DNA from: Spirosoma radiotolerans | Lineage (GTDB): Bacteria > Bacteroidota > Bacteroidia > Cytophagales > Spirosomataceae | Direction: 5' to 3' | Length of the DNA stretch: 64,000 nt | NCBI RefSeq assembly: GCF_000974425.1 | Contig: NZ_CP010429.1 | Location: 1,488,001-1,552,000, forward strand | Shown here: positions 53,775 through 63,205 of the stretch, in pieces | Numbering within the stretch: position 1 is the first letter of the stretch | Layout: every line of letters starts with the position of its first letter | Notes under the pieces: model-generated | Told to the model about the DNA's origin: nothing | Seen by the model: the letters and a program-made list of their open reading frames with translations, nothing else | Database searches by the model: none | Program-made: the position numbers and the translations under genes

Positions 53775-55160
53775 ATGGCCAAGTTAAAAACTACTTTTTT
53801 CTGTCAAAATTGCGGACACCAGTCCGCAAAATGGATGGGGCGCTGCCCGTCGTGTGGCGAGTGGAATAGTATTGTAGAGGAAGTCGTTCAGAAAGACGAA
53901 CCCGAAAAAGGTGGCTGGCGCAGCCCATCGGCCGGGCCGGGTGGCCTGAAAGTAGCGGCTAAGCCCAAAGCGCTTCACGCGATCAATTACGAAGAACAAC
54001 CACGAATCTATACCGTCGATAATGAACTGAATCGGGTATTGGGTGGCGGTATTGTGGCCGGATCACTCGTTCTGATTGGTGGTGAGCCGGGCATCGGAAA
54101 GTCGACTCTGTTGCTGCAAATTGCCCTTAGCCTGTCGGGCATGCGTGTGTTGTACGTATCGGGCGAAGAAAGTGAGCAGCAGATCAAGATGCGGGCTGAA
54201 CGTCTGGATGCGCCAACCAGCGATTGCCATGTGATGACCGAAACCTCCACCCAGAATATCTTTCGGGTAGCGGAGCATTTTGAACCCGAAATTCTGATCA
54301 TCGACTCCATTCAAACCATGCAGTCGTCGCTGGTAGAGTCTGGTGCGGGAAGCGTGTCGCAGGTACGTGAATGTGCGACCGAGTTCATGAAGTATGCTAA
54401 AGAAAGTGGCGTGCCTGTATTTATGATTGGTCACATTACTAAAGAAGGAACGTTGGCTGGCCCCAAAGTACTGGAACACATGGTCGATACCGTACTTACC
54501 TTTGAAGGAGACCGGCATACCACCTACCGAATTTTACGGACTAATAAAAACCGTTTCGGGAGCACCGATGAACTGGGCATTTATGAAATGCTGGGCAACG
54601 GGCTTCGGCAAGTTACAAACCCGTCCGAGATTCTGATCTCCCAGCGCGACGAAGCGCTGAGTGGCGTCACCATTGGGTCAATGCTGGAAGGAAACCGGCC
54701 GCTGATGATCGAGAGCCAGGCGCTGGTAAGCGTCGCTACGTATGGCACGCCACAGCGCAGCAGCACGGGATTCGACGCCAAGCGGTTGAATATGCTACTG
54801 GCTGTTCTGGAGAAACGCGGTGGCTTCCGGCTTGGTCAGCAGGATGTATTCCTCAACATTGCCGGTGGCTTACGGGTAGAAGACCCCGCCATTGACCTGG
54901 CCGTTTGTGCGGCTATCGTGTCTAGTTATGAAGACATTGCGATTCCGCCGTCGGTGGCCTTTGCGGCCGAGATCGGATTAGGGGGTGAGGTGCGTGCCGT
55001 GAGCCGCATCGAATCCCGCATTGCCGAAGCCGAAAAGCTGGGTTTTAAGCAGATGTTTATTTCAAAGTACAATCTAAAAGGGCTGGACACAAAAGGGTAC
55101 AAAATAAACATAAAGCCTGTATCGCGTCTGGACGAGGTATTTCAGGGCGTACTTATGTGA
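53775..55160 (+). CDS. radA: DNA repair protein RadA
   Basis: 461 residues. N-terminal zinc finger (FCQNCGHQSAKWMGRCPSCG), RecA-like ATPase with Walker A GGEPGIGKST and Walker B ILIIDSIQTM, the RadA-specific KNRFG motif (NKNRFGSTDEL), and a C-terminal Lon-like domain without the protease dyad. RadA is a hexameric helicase that extends recombination intermediates by branch migration. It is a single-gene unit here. Confidence 0.97.
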   Translation: MAKLKTTFFCQNCGHQSAKWMGRCPSCGEWNSIVEEVVQKDEPEKGGWRSPSAGPGGLKVAAKPKALHAINYEEQPRIYTVDNELNRVLGGGIVAGSLVLIGGEPGIGKSTLLLQIALSLSGMRVLYVSGEESEQQIKMRAERLDAPTSDCHVMTETSTQNIFRVAEHFEPEILIIDSIQTMQSSLVESGAGSVSQVRECATEFMKYAKESGVPVFMIGHITKEGTLAGPKVLEHMVDTVLTFEGDRHTTYRILRTNKNRFGSTDELGIYEMLGNGLRQVTNPSEILISQRDEALSGVTIGSMLEGNRPLMIESQALVSVATYGTPQRSSTGFDAKRLNMLLAVLEKRGGFRLGQQDVFLNIAGGLRVEDPAIDLAVCAAIVSSYEDIAIPPSVAFAAEIGLGGEVRAVSRIESRIAEAEKLGFKQMFISKYNLKGLDTKGYKINIKPVSRLDEVFQGVLM

Positions 55161-55276
55161 ACGTGTATGGCGTTACTCAGCGAAAATACCTGAAATAGCG
55201 ATTTAGTTCTAACTATTCCCTGCCATTACAGTTCTATTTGCTGAATAGAATAACTCAACTAGAAAAACCTTACGTT

Positions 55277-56170
55277 ATGAGCTACATCAAAGCAGGAACT
55301 GATGCGTCCGGGAATGACATTAAACTCTTTTATCAGGATTTAGGAACCAGTACGGGCGCTGCCGGGGCAACGGTTGTGCTGATTCATGGCTGGCCCTTGA
55401 GCCACGAAATGTGGGATTACCAACTGGCCGAACTACCCGCACACGGCCTTCGGGTGGTGGCTTATGATCGTCGGGGTTTTGGTAAGTCGAGCCAGCCCTG
55501 GGATGGATATGATTACGACACGCTGGCCGATGATCTGAAAGCTGTTCTCGACGAGTTGAACCTGCAGAATGTAACGCTGGTGGGCTTTTCGATGGGCGGG
55601 GGCGAAGTAGCCCGGTACATGAGCCGTCATGGTGGTGCACGGGTAGCCAAAGTAGCCTTCGTAAGTGCCGTAACGCCTTATCTGCTCAAAACAGATGATA
55701 ATCCAGACGGCGTCGACCAGGATGTCTTTGACGAGATAGCCGAGAATATTCAGAAAGACCGGGCAGCTTTCCTGCAAACATTTGGCAAGCAATTTTATGG
55801 TGTAAGCCTGCTTAGTCAACCCGTGAGTCAGGCCCACCTTGATGGTGATTTTGCCCGCGCTTATGTGGCGTCTCATAAGGCGACGCTCGAATGCGCTAAG
55901 TCGTTTTCTCAGACGGATTTTCGGGATGATCTAGCGCAGATTCGGGTGCCTGCGTTGATTATTCATGGTGATGCCGATAAGACGGTGCCCATCGAGGCAT
56001 CGGGCGAACGAACCGCCAACGCCTTGCCAAACGCGCAGTACATCGTTTATGATGGCGCTCCTCACGGCTTGTTCATTACGGAGAAAGATCGCTTAACGGC
56101 CGACTTGCTTGCCTTTATTCAGGAGGGCGTTGTGGTGCGGGAGCCAGAAGGAACGACTACTTTGTATTAA
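55277..56170 (+). CDS. Alpha/beta hydrolase (non-haem chloroperoxidase-like)
   Basis: 297 residues from ATG 55277; a frame start at 55238 lies upstream with no homologous sequence. Oxyanion-hole segment VLIHGWPLSHEMWDYQ, YDRRGFGKSSQPW, nucleophile elbow GFSMGGGE, acid in IHGDADKTVP and the His in APHGLF match the cofactor-free haloperoxidase/esterase branch of alpha/beta hydrolases. It has no signal peptide. These enzymes hydrolyse esters and can perhydrolyse small acids. It converges with the AraC gene through a strong terminator. Confidence 0.92.
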   Translation: MSYIKAGTDASGNDIKLFYQDLGTSTGAAGATVVLIHGWPLSHEMWDYQLAELPAHGLRVVAYDRRGFGKSSQPWDGYDYDTLADDLKAVLDELNLQNVTLVGFSMGGGEVARYMSRHGGARVAKVAFVSAVTPYLLKTDDNPDGVDQDVFDEIAENIQKDRAAFLQTFGKQFYGVSLLSQPVSQAHLDGDFARAYVASHKATLECAKSFSQTDFRDDLAQIRVPALIIHGDADKTVPIEASGERTANALPNAQYIVYDGAPHGLFITEKDRLTADLLAFIQEGVVVREPEGTTTLY

Positions 56171-56186
56171 ACTTCACTTAGCTTCT

Positions 56187-56232
56187 TATAACAAAGCGGC
56201 TTACCCCTAAACGGGTAAGCCGCTTTGTTATA
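56187..56232. terminator. Bidirectional terminator, 20-bp perfect arms
   Basis: Arms 56187-56206 and 56213-56232 around a 6-base loop. The right arm includes the stop codon of the AraC gene. Confidence 0.9.
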
Positions 56233-57100
56233 GTTGTCGGTATGTTTTTACGTAGGCCGACGGCGTCTGGCCGGTAATATCCTTGAATTGTCGGTTGAAG
56301 TTCGACAGGGTTCGAAATCCACTCTCAAAGCTGATCTGGGTGATGTTTAGTTTTCCATCCATCAGTAATTTACAGGCATGCCCAATACGAACCTCGGAGA
56401 CAAATTCGGAAAAGGTTTTGTTAGCCCGTGTTTTAAAATACCGACAAAAAGCGGGTGATGTCATACCCGCAAGATCGGCAATGGTATCCAGGCTGAGATC
56501 GTCCGGAAAGTGCCCCAACACATAATCATGTACCAACTGCATTCGGTCGGTTTCAGTGGGCTTCACAGTGTTCGTATACCCTGGACTGGTCAAGTGCCGG
56601 TAATCGGTGGCCCGTGAAAGGTCGTTCAGCAACGTTAGCAGGCCGAGCACCCGATCGAAGCCAACGGCTTGATTGGTTAGGTTATGAAGGGCCATTTCTG
56701 CCCGACTGCGCGTATCTTTCGTCCATTCAAGACCTTGCCGGGCCTGATCGAGCAATTGACGAATCGGTGCCATTTCCTGCCTGGTAAAGAAATCGTTTCC
56801 CAGAAAATCTTCGGTAAAGTAAACGACAATGCCCCGGGTTTTTAAGGTTGACTGCCGATCAAAGTAAACCTGGTCACTTCGCCAAAGATGCGGCAGGTTT
56901 GGGCCCAGAAAAACCAGATCGCCGGGACCAAACGGCTTAATTGAATCACCAATAAAGCGGGTTCCCGTCCCTTCTTCCACCAGAAACAACTGGTATTGCG
57001 GGTGGAAATGCCAGTTGGGGTCAAAGTGAGGCTCCACTAGTTTTTTTACAATGAATGAAGCCGCAACGGGTTCAAGGTCTTTACGGAGAGGCTGTTTCAT
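56228..57100 (-). CDS. AraC-family transcriptional regulator
   Basis: 290 residues. The N-terminal cupin-like sensing domain (HFHPQYQLFLVEEGTGTRFI, GDLVFLGPNLPHLW) fits the AraC ligand-binding fold. The C-terminal 100 residues hold two helix-turn-helix motifs (SLDTIADLAGMTSPAFCRYF and NITQISFESGFRTLSNFNRQF), followed by TGQTPSAYVK. It is divergent from the isomerase-dehydrogenase-ThuA genes, with 135 bp between the start codons, so it is the likely sugar-responsive activator of that cluster. Confidence 0.94.
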   Translation of the reverse strand: MKQPLRKDLEPVAASFIVKKLVEPHFDPNWHFHPQYQLFLVEEGTGTRFIGDSIKPFGPGDLVFLGPNLPHLWRSDQVYFDRQSTLKTRGIVVYFTEDFLGNDFFTRQEMAPIRQLLDQARQGLEWTKDTRSRAEMALHNLTNQAVGFDRVLGLLTLLNDLSRATDYRHLTSPGYTNTVKPTETDRMQLVHDYVLGHFPDDLSLDTIADLAGMTSPAFCRYFKTRANKTFSEFVSEVRIGHACKLLMDGKLNITQISFESGFRTLSNFNRQFKDITGQTPSAYVKTYRQL

Positions 57101-57205
57101 TCAGTAGTTGGTTTTTAACACAAATTACGGGTAATAATTATAAAATAGGCAAAAATAGAGTTGAAATTAGCTAATCAAGGCTAAACGGCGAAGATAAGGA
57201 GTATT

Positions 57206-57213
57206 TATATTTG
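57206..57213 (+). promoter_or_regulatory. -7 element before the isomerase gene
   Basis: TATATTTG matches TAnnTTTG, 22 bp before ATG 57236. No TTG lies at the usual spacing upstream, which would fit a promoter that needs an activator such as the divergent AraC protein. Confidence 0.45.
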
Positions 57214-57235
57214 TTTGATTTTTTATGGAACGAAT

Positions 57236-58126
57236 ATGAATAAGGTAGGAATGAATATGTTCGTCTGGACAATGTCGATGGACGAAGAGTTGGCTGGTAC
57301 GTTCGCGTTCCTAAAACGAAGTGGCTTCGATTTCGTTGAAATCCCAATCAACACGCCGGGTAACATCGAGAAATGGACGCGCATTGGTCAGCAACTTAAC
57401 GAAGTAGGTTTGGGGGTTCAGGCTTGCACGCTTTGTGGCTCGGAGCATAACCTGATAAGCCCTGATGCGTCGGTTCGTCAGGCGGGTATCACACACCTGA
57501 AACAAGTTATTGACTGCTGTGCCGTGGTTGGTGCGCCAATCCTGATGGGACCATTTTATGCGGGCTTCAAGATGTTTACGGGTAAGCCCGCTACAGCCGA
57601 TGAGTGGAACTGGTCGGTGACCAGTATGCGTGAGGTAGCTGATTACGCGCAAACGAAGGGCGTTGTGTTGGCTGCCGAATACCTGAACCGGTTTGAAACC
57701 TATTTGCTGACCTGCGCCGACGATCTGGTACGGTATGTAGAAGCCGTTGACCACCCTAACTGCCGGGCTGCTTTCGACACCTTCCATGCCAATATCGAGG
57801 AGAAAAACATAGGCGATGCCTTACGTACATGTGCACCGTATCTGGTTCATGTACAGATTTCAGAAAATGATCGTTCCACACCCGGTAGGGGCCATGTCAA
57901 CTTCAACGATGTGTTTAGCGTGTTGAAAGACATTAACTACGAAGGGCCGATTGCTATCGAAGCGTTCGGCCCGAATCCGCCCGAACTGGCAGCTGCCACG
58001 CATATTTTTCGGCCTATGTTCGAATCGCCCGAGCAGTTGGCTATAGACGGACTTGCCTTCATAAAGAGCGAGAGCGTGAACCGGGTCGCCGGGGCGGAGC
58101 GAAAGAGCGAATTGATCGCGTCATAA
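57236..58126 (+). CDS. Sugar phosphate isomerase/epimerase (TIM barrel)
   Basis: 296 residues from ATG 57236; a TTG at 57215 extends it by seven residues, and an ATG at 57225 is out of frame. It belongs to the AP_endonuc_2 TIM-barrel family close to D-tagatose/D-psicose 3-epimerases: FVWTMSMDEELAGTFAFLKR, FDFVEIPIN, metal ligand Glu in AAEYLNRFETYL, Asp and His in AFDTFHANIEE, and Glu in IAIEAFGP. It could epimerise keto-sugars or act on 3-keto-glycosides, as some relatives do. It is first in the cluster with the dehydrogenase and ThuA genes. Confidence 0.92.
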   Translation: MNKVGMNMFVWTMSMDEELAGTFAFLKRSGFDFVEIPINTPGNIEKWTRIGQQLNEVGLGVQACTLCGSEHNLISPDASVRQAGITHLKQVIDCCAVVGAPILMGPFYAGFKMFTGKPATADEWNWSVTSMREVADYAQTKGVVLAAEYLNRFETYLLTCADDLVRYVEAVDHPNCRAAFDTFHANIEEKNIGDALRTCAPYLVHVQISENDRSTPGRGHVNFNDVFSVLKDINYEGPIAIEAFGPNPPELAAATHIFRPMFESPEQLAIDGLAFIKSESVNRVAGAERKSELIAS

Positions 58127-58193
58127 CTCTATTTTGTTCATGTAATCTGGTATCTCTTCAGCTTTCGCTTATTTACTCATTCGCTCTTTAAGT

Positions 58194-59306
58194 ATGATTA
58201 ACATCGCTATTGTCGGACTCGGATTCGGGGCCGAATTTATTCCAATTTACCAGCGGCATCCTAACACCAATATGTATGCCATTTGCCAGCGTAACGTCGA
58301 AAGACTAAACGAAATAGGTGATGCGTATGGCATTGAAAAACGCTACAGTAACTACGACGAATTGCTGGCCGACCCAGCCATTGATGCTGTCCACATCAAT
58401 TCACCCATCCCTAACCATGCCGAGCAGAGCCTGAAAGCCCTGCGGGCCGGCAAACACGTCGCCTGTACGGTGCCTATGGCAACGACCGTGGAGGAGTGTA
58501 TGGAAATCGTGAAGGCCTGTAAGGAGTCAGGTAAAAAATACATGATGATGGAGACAGTGGTGTATAGCCGCGAGTTTCTGTTTGTGAAAGAGTTATATGA
58601 AAAGGGCGAACTCGGGAAAGTGCAGTTTCTGAAAGCCAGCCACCAGCAGGATATGGATGGGTGGCCCGACTACTGGCCCGGTCTGCCTCCCATGCACTAC
58701 GCAACCCACTGCGTAGGACCCGTAGCGGGTTTGCTTAAACTCGAGGCCGATTATGTGTCTTGCTTTGGATCGGGCACCATTCGGGAAGAGTTGGCCAAAA
58801 TTCACAACTCGCCGTTTGCGGTCGAGTCGGCGCATATTAAATTTAAGAACAGCGATTTGTCGGCTTATGTCTATCGGTCGCTGTTCGACGTGGCCCGGCA
58901 ATACCGGGAGAGTTTCGAAGTGTATGGGGATAAAAAATCGTTTGAGTGGCAGTTGATTGAGGACGACCAACCGGTTATTCACACTGCCAAAAAGCCAGAG
59001 CCGGAGATTCCGGAGAAAGTGACTGTTCCTGATTATGGCCGGCTGTTGCCTGCTGAAATTGCCGGCTTTACGACCAAAGGTGTGTATGATGCGGATGAAC
59101 AGCAACATTTGTCGTTTACACAGGGGGGCGGCCATGGGGGCTCACACCCGCACATGGTGCATGAATTTGTATCGGCCATCGTTGAAGACCGTGATCCGTT
59201 CCCTAATGCAGCACAGTCGGCCAACTGGACGAGTGTGGGTATTCTGGCTCACGAATCAGCTTTACAGGGTGGAGCATTGATTAAATTACCTGATTATACG
59301 ATGTAG
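58194..59306 (+). CDS. Gfo/Idh/MocA family sugar dehydrogenase
   Basis: 370 residues. Rossmann domain at the N-terminus (IAIVGLGFGAEFIPIYQ), the family EKP-like site varied to CTVPMATTVEEC, then the alpha/beta dimerisation domain with QDMDGWPDYWPGLPPMHYATH. The final part contains GGGHGGSHPHMVHEF. These enzymes oxidise or reduce sugars and glycosides with NAD(P). It has no signal peptide. It sits between the epimerase (67 bp upstream) and the ThuA protein (21 bp downstream), and a short ACTCATTCGCTC string lies just before its start. Confidence 0.92.
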   Translation: MINIAIVGLGFGAEFIPIYQRHPNTNMYAICQRNVERLNEIGDAYGIEKRYSNYDELLADPAIDAVHINSPIPNHAEQSLKALRAGKHVACTVPMATTVEECMEIVKACKESGKKYMMMETVVYSREFLFVKELYEKGELGKVQFLKASHQQDMDGWPDYWPGLPPMHYATHCVGPVAGLLKLEADYVSCFGSGTIREELAKIHNSPFAVESAHIKFKNSDLSAYVYRSLFDVARQYRESFEVYGDKKSFEWQLIEDDQPVIHTAKKPEPEIPEKVTVPDYGRLLPAEIAGFTTKGVYDADEQQHLSFTQGGGHGGSHPHMVHEFVSAIVEDRDPFPNAAQSANWTSVGILAHESALQGGALIKLPDYTM

Positions 59307-59327
59307 AACCGCCCTTGCCGGCCGGTT

Positions 59328-62300
59328 ATGATAAAAGTTATGAAAAAGATACTCACAGCAATTGGGGTAGTACTGGTTCTTGCCCAATGTGCCCGCCAAA
59401 CGGCGACACAAACCGCTAGTCGGCAGGAATCCCTGAAGCCGCGCCGGACGGAAATCCTGTTTCTGGGCGATAACGGGCACCACCGGCCCATTGAGCGGGT
59501 GCCGCAATTAATGGCCGCGCTGGGCAACAAGGGCATTAACATTACGTATACGGATAAACTGGAAGACCTGAACGCCGACAACCTCAATAAATATGACGGC
59601 CTGCTGATTTTTGCCAATTGGGACAGCATCGGAAAGCCACAGGAAAAAGCGTTGCTCGACTATGTAGCCTCGGGAAAAGGGCTTATTCCCGTTCACTGTG
59701 CGTCGTACTGTTTCCGAAATTCAACCGAATACGTCGATAAAGTTGTGGGCGGGCAGTTCTGGCGCCACAAAATGGACACCATTCAAACCCATTTTACGCA
59801 GCCTAACAACCCAATTGTAGCAGGTCTGCCTTCGTTTAAAGCGTACGACGAAACGTATCTGCACAGCCATTTGCAAGCCGACAACAACGTGCTGGCCGTT
59901 CGGGATATTAAAGCTGATCAGGCATCAGATAAACCTAATGTCAAGGAAGAACCTTACACCTGGACACGGCAGTATGGTAAAGGGCGGGTATTCTACACTG
60001 CTTATGGGCATGACGAACGCACCTGGAGCCAGCCCGGATTTCAGCAACTGCTGGAGCGGGGTATTTTGTGGGCAGTCGGCGACGACGTGAAAAAGCGGCA
60101 CGACGACCTGAAGCCTCAACCTTTCGCGTATACGGAAGCGCAGCTACCGAACTACGAAAAACGCCCTGGTCCACAGCTGGAACAAAAACCTCTTTCGCCG
60201 GAAGAGTCCATGAAGCACCTTCAGGTGCCCGTGGATTTTACGCTCGATTTGTTTGCCCACGAGCCAAATGTGATGCACCCCATAGCCATGGCCTGGGATG
60301 AACGCGGACGGCTTTATGCGCTGATTACGAAAGATTATCCCAATGAGCGCAAGCCCGAAGGTGGCTCCGATTACATCGTTATTTGCGAAGACACCGACAA
60401 AGACGGCAAGGCCGACAAGTTCACCAATTTTGCCGAAGGGCTGAGCATTCCAACCGGGATGGCTTTTGGCAACGGCGGCCTCTATGTGTCGCAGGCACCG
60501 CATATGCTGTTCTTACAGGATACAAACGGCGACGACAAGGCTGATGTGAAGAAGATCGTTTTTACGGGTTTTGGTACGTTCGATACCCATGCTGGACCGA
60601 GCAATTTGCATTATGGGTTCGACAACTGGATTTGGGGAAGCGTGGGGTATTCGGGCTTTAAGGGAAAGGTGGGTGCCGACAGCGTGAAGTTCTCGCAGGG
60701 ATTTTTTCGCTTCAAACCCGACGGATCTAAACTTGAATACGTAACCAGCACATCGAACAATACCTGGGGGCTGGGTTTCTCGGAAACGGGCGATATTTTC
60801 GGGTCAACCGCCAACAACTCGCACGGCTGGTACATGGCCATTCCTAATCGGTATTACCACGGTGCCGCCCACATTCGCGAAAATGGCAGCCGTAGCACGG
60901 ATACCCACAAGGACATGAAGCCCATTACCGAAAAGGTTCGGCAGGTGGATGTCTTTGGTGGCTTCACGGCGGCTGCGGGGCATAATTTTTATACGGCCCG
61001 CGCCTTCCCGAAAAAGTACTGGAACAAAATTGCCTTCGTCGCTGAACCAACGGGCCACATTCTGCACCAGAACGTGATGCAGAAAACGGGTACTAATTTC
61101 GAAGATGCGGAAGGCTTCAACCTGGTAGCGGGGGCCGATGAGTGGTTTGCACCGGTGTTTGCCGAAGTTGGTCCCGATGGGGCCGTCTGGGTCGTTGACT
61201 GGTACAGTTTCATCATTCAGCACAACCCAACGCCTAAAGGGGCTACCAACGGTTCGGGTAATGCGTATGATACGCCCCTTCGTGATTTTACGCATGGTCG
61301 AATTTATCGTGTCGGGTACAAAAATGCACCCGCTTATACGCCAATGGCCTTGAGCAAAGACCGCCCGGCGGAACTGGTAGCTGCGCTGAAAAACACAAAT
61401 ATGTTCTGGCGGACAACGGCGCAACGTTTGCTGATTGACCGGAACAATAAAGACGTAGTGCCCCAACTCATTGCACTGGTGAATGATCAATCTGTGGATG
61501 AAATTGGCATCAATCCGGCCGCCATTCATGCCTTGTGGACCTTGCAGGGGTTGGGTGCTCTGGATGGATCGAACAGTGCCGCGACGCAGGCTGCTATGGG
61601 CGCCCTAAAACATCAGGATGCTGGCGTTCGTAAAACGGCCATTCAGGTATTGCCACACACACAGGAAACCGCTGGCACGTTGCTAAGCGCAGATTTGCTG
61701 AATGATAAGGAACCGCTGGTTGTACTGAATACGGTGCTGGCTCTGTCGGAATCTCCGCAAAGTGACGCCACGGAAAAAGCAATTCTTGCCCGTCTCGATA
61801 AAGCCACCGAAACCAATGATCGTTGGTTGCCCGACGCCTTCGCCTGTGCTTTGACGGGGCAGAATGGGCAACTTCTGAAAAAATACATGGGGCAACTAGC
61901 CATGAGCGCGCCTTCTCAGCCGAAACCTGCCCACGACATGAGCAGTCATTCGACCAAGGGGCACGGTCCTAGCGCGCCCGAGCAGAGAGCCACCGTAACG
62001 CCCGCTGGTAATCAGCCCGACCTGGTGGTAGCGGCCATTCGGACAACACCCGAGTCGCCTTCGGTTCGGGAGGGAGCCCGTATTTTTGTGGACGTTACCA
62101 ACGCTGGGGGCGTGGCCATTCCGGCCGGGACCGTTATTCCGATGTCTGTCCGAATTGAAGGCCCAAAGGGTAATCTGGAAGGTGCCAAGATCAACTTTGT
62201 GAGTGTGACGCACGATACCGGCATCAAACCCGGTGAAACGGTAACCATCAGCAAGTCGAATAACGGCCCCTGGGTTGGCGACATGGGCGTACTGTTTGAG

Positions 62301-63107
62301 CGCCCCGGTGACTACACGATCTCCGTTATGCTCGACCGGGAAAACGCCATTGCCGAAAGCAACGAACAGAACAACAACGCGACCCATACGCTCGTTTACC
62401 GTGCCCCGCAAAGCCTGAGTGCTTATGCGCTGGAGCGGGCCACGCGCAGCTATGCGTCCGTAGCGCCTGTCGACTCGATTGTTGCCTTGCTGCGGCAAAG
62501 CCAAAAACTGGGGTCTATTCAGGGCGAAGCCATTATGAAAGGGGTTTTGGAGGGTTGGAACATGAAGCAGACGGCTCAAGTCCGGGATGCGGATAAGACA
62601 TTTCTGGCTAGCCTGACGAATACCGTATCGACCGATAACCGCGAACGGCTAGCCCGCCTATATGAAGTATGGGGCTTGGCCAAAACCGAACCCACCGATC
62701 CCAATGTAGAAGTCGTTCGGATGAAAACGGTTCGGGAAGAAATGCGCTTTGACAAGAAAGAGTTTACCGTGACAGCCGGTAAACAAGTTGAGATCGTATT
62801 GGAAAATCCCGATGCCATGCAGCATAATCTGGTCATTGGCAAACAAAAGAGCATGGAGATTATTGGAGCCGCTGCCGACAAACTGATTACGGCCAAAGAT
62901 GGTGCTGAAAAGAACTATGTGCCCTCGATAGCGCAGATCATTGCGGCCACGCCGTTGGTGAACCCGGACCAAACGTACCGGCTGAAATTCACCGCGCCCG
63001 CTACGCCTGGTGATTACCCATTCGTATGCACATTTCCCGGCCACTGGCGGATGATGAATGGCATTATGAAAGTGACAAAAGCCCCTGTAGGCATAAGCGC
63101 CAAATAA
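59328..63107 (+). CDS. Secreted ThuA-dehydrogenase-HEAT-CARDB-cupredoxin protein
   Basis: 1259 residues; ATG 59340 is an alternative start. Lipoprotein signal with LVLAQC. A ThuA-like domain (about 40-257) has VHCASYCF and YGHDERTW. A membrane-bound-dehydrogenase-type beta-propeller (about 290-665) carries two Asp-rich calcium-like loops (DTDKDGKADK, DTNGDDKADV) and is followed by HEAT-like repeats (670-850). A CARDB Ig-like domain (895-1015) and a C-terminal azurin/auracyanin cupredoxin (1126-1259) complete it. The type 1 copper ligands are all visible: His in MQHNLVIG, then Cys, His and Met in CTFPGHWRMM. No CxxCH haem motif occurs. It probably oxidises a sugar or passes electrons to copper in the envelope. 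Confidence 0.88.
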   Translation: MIKVMKKILTAIGVVLVLAQCARQTATQTASRQESLKPRRTEILFLGDNGHHRPIERVPQLMAALGNKGINITYTDKLEDLNADNLNKYDGLLIFANWDSIGKPQEKALLDYVASGKGLIPVHCASYCFRNSTEYVDKVVGGQFWRHKMDTIQTHFTQPNNPIVAGLPSFKAYDETYLHSHLQADNNVLAVRDIKADQASDKPNVKEEPYTWTRQYGKGRVFYTAYGHDERTWSQPGFQQLLERGILWAVGDDVKKRHDDLKPQPFAYTEAQLPNYEKRPGPQLEQKPLSPEESMKHLQVPVDFTLDLFAHEPNVMHPIAMAWDERGRLYALITKDYPNERKPEGGSDYIVICEDTDKDGKADKFTNFAEGLSIPTGMAFGNGGLYVSQAPHMLFLQDTNGDDKADVKKIVFTGFGTFDTHAGPSNLHYGFDNWIWGSVGYSGFKGKVGADSVKFSQGFFRFKPDGSKLEYVTSTSNNTWGLGFSETGDIFGSTANNSHGWYMAIPNRYYHGAAHIRENGSRSTDTHKDMKPITEKVRQVDVFGGFTAAAGHNFYTARAFPKKYWNKIAFVAEPTGHILHQNVMQKTGTNFEDAEGFNLVAGADEWFAPVFAEVGPDGAVWVVDWYSFIIQHNPTPKGATNGSGNAYDTPLRDFTHGRIYRVGYKNAPAYTPMALSKDRPAELVAALKNTNMFWRTTAQRLLIDRNNKDVVPQLIALVNDQSVDEIGINPAAIHALWTLQGLGALDGSNSAATQAAMGALKHQDAGVRKTAIQVLPHTQETAGTLLSADLLNDKEPLVVLNTVLALSESPQSDATEKAILARLDKATETNDRWLPDAFACALTGQNGQLLKKYMGQLAMSAPSQPKPAHDMSSHSTKGHGPSAPEQRATVTPAGNQPDLVVAAIRTTPESPSVREGARIFVDVTNAGGVAIPAGTVIPMSVRIEGPKGNLEGAKINFVSVTHDTGIKPGETVTISKSNNGPWVGDMGVLFERPGDYTISVMLDRENAIAESNEQNNNATHTLVYRAPQSLSAYALERATRSYASVAPVDSIVALLRQSQKLGSIQGEAIMKGVLEGWNMKQTAQVRDADKTFLASLTNTVSTDNRERLARLYEVWGLAKTEPTDPNVEVVRMKTVREEMRFDKKEFTVTAGKQVEIVLENPDAMQHNLVIGKQKSMEIIGAAADKLITAKDGAEKNYVPSIAQIIAATPLVNPDQTYRLKFTAPATPGDYPFVCTFPGHWRMMNGIMKVTKAPVGISAK

Positions 63108-63120
63108 CCTACACCGTTTA

Positions 63121-63166
63121 AAAGACAACGGGCAGCCATCGAATGATGGCTGCCCGTTGTCTTTTA
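63121..63166. terminator. Bidirectional terminator, 21-bp perfect arms
   Basis: Arms 63121-63141 and 63146-63166, loop GAAT, with A and T runs at the ends. It ends the sugar cluster and the convergent kinase gene. Confidence 0.9.
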
Positions 63167-63205
63167 ACAGGCCTGTAATCAGGTGGCTGTTGGCCTTGTC
63201 AGATT

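Noticed and set aside
60804..61529. 241-codon minus-strand frame inside the ThuA fusion gene, and a similar one at 61896-62579
   Set aside because: Both mirror the codon pattern of the sense gene, show no domain signatures and have no promoter or neighbour to support them.
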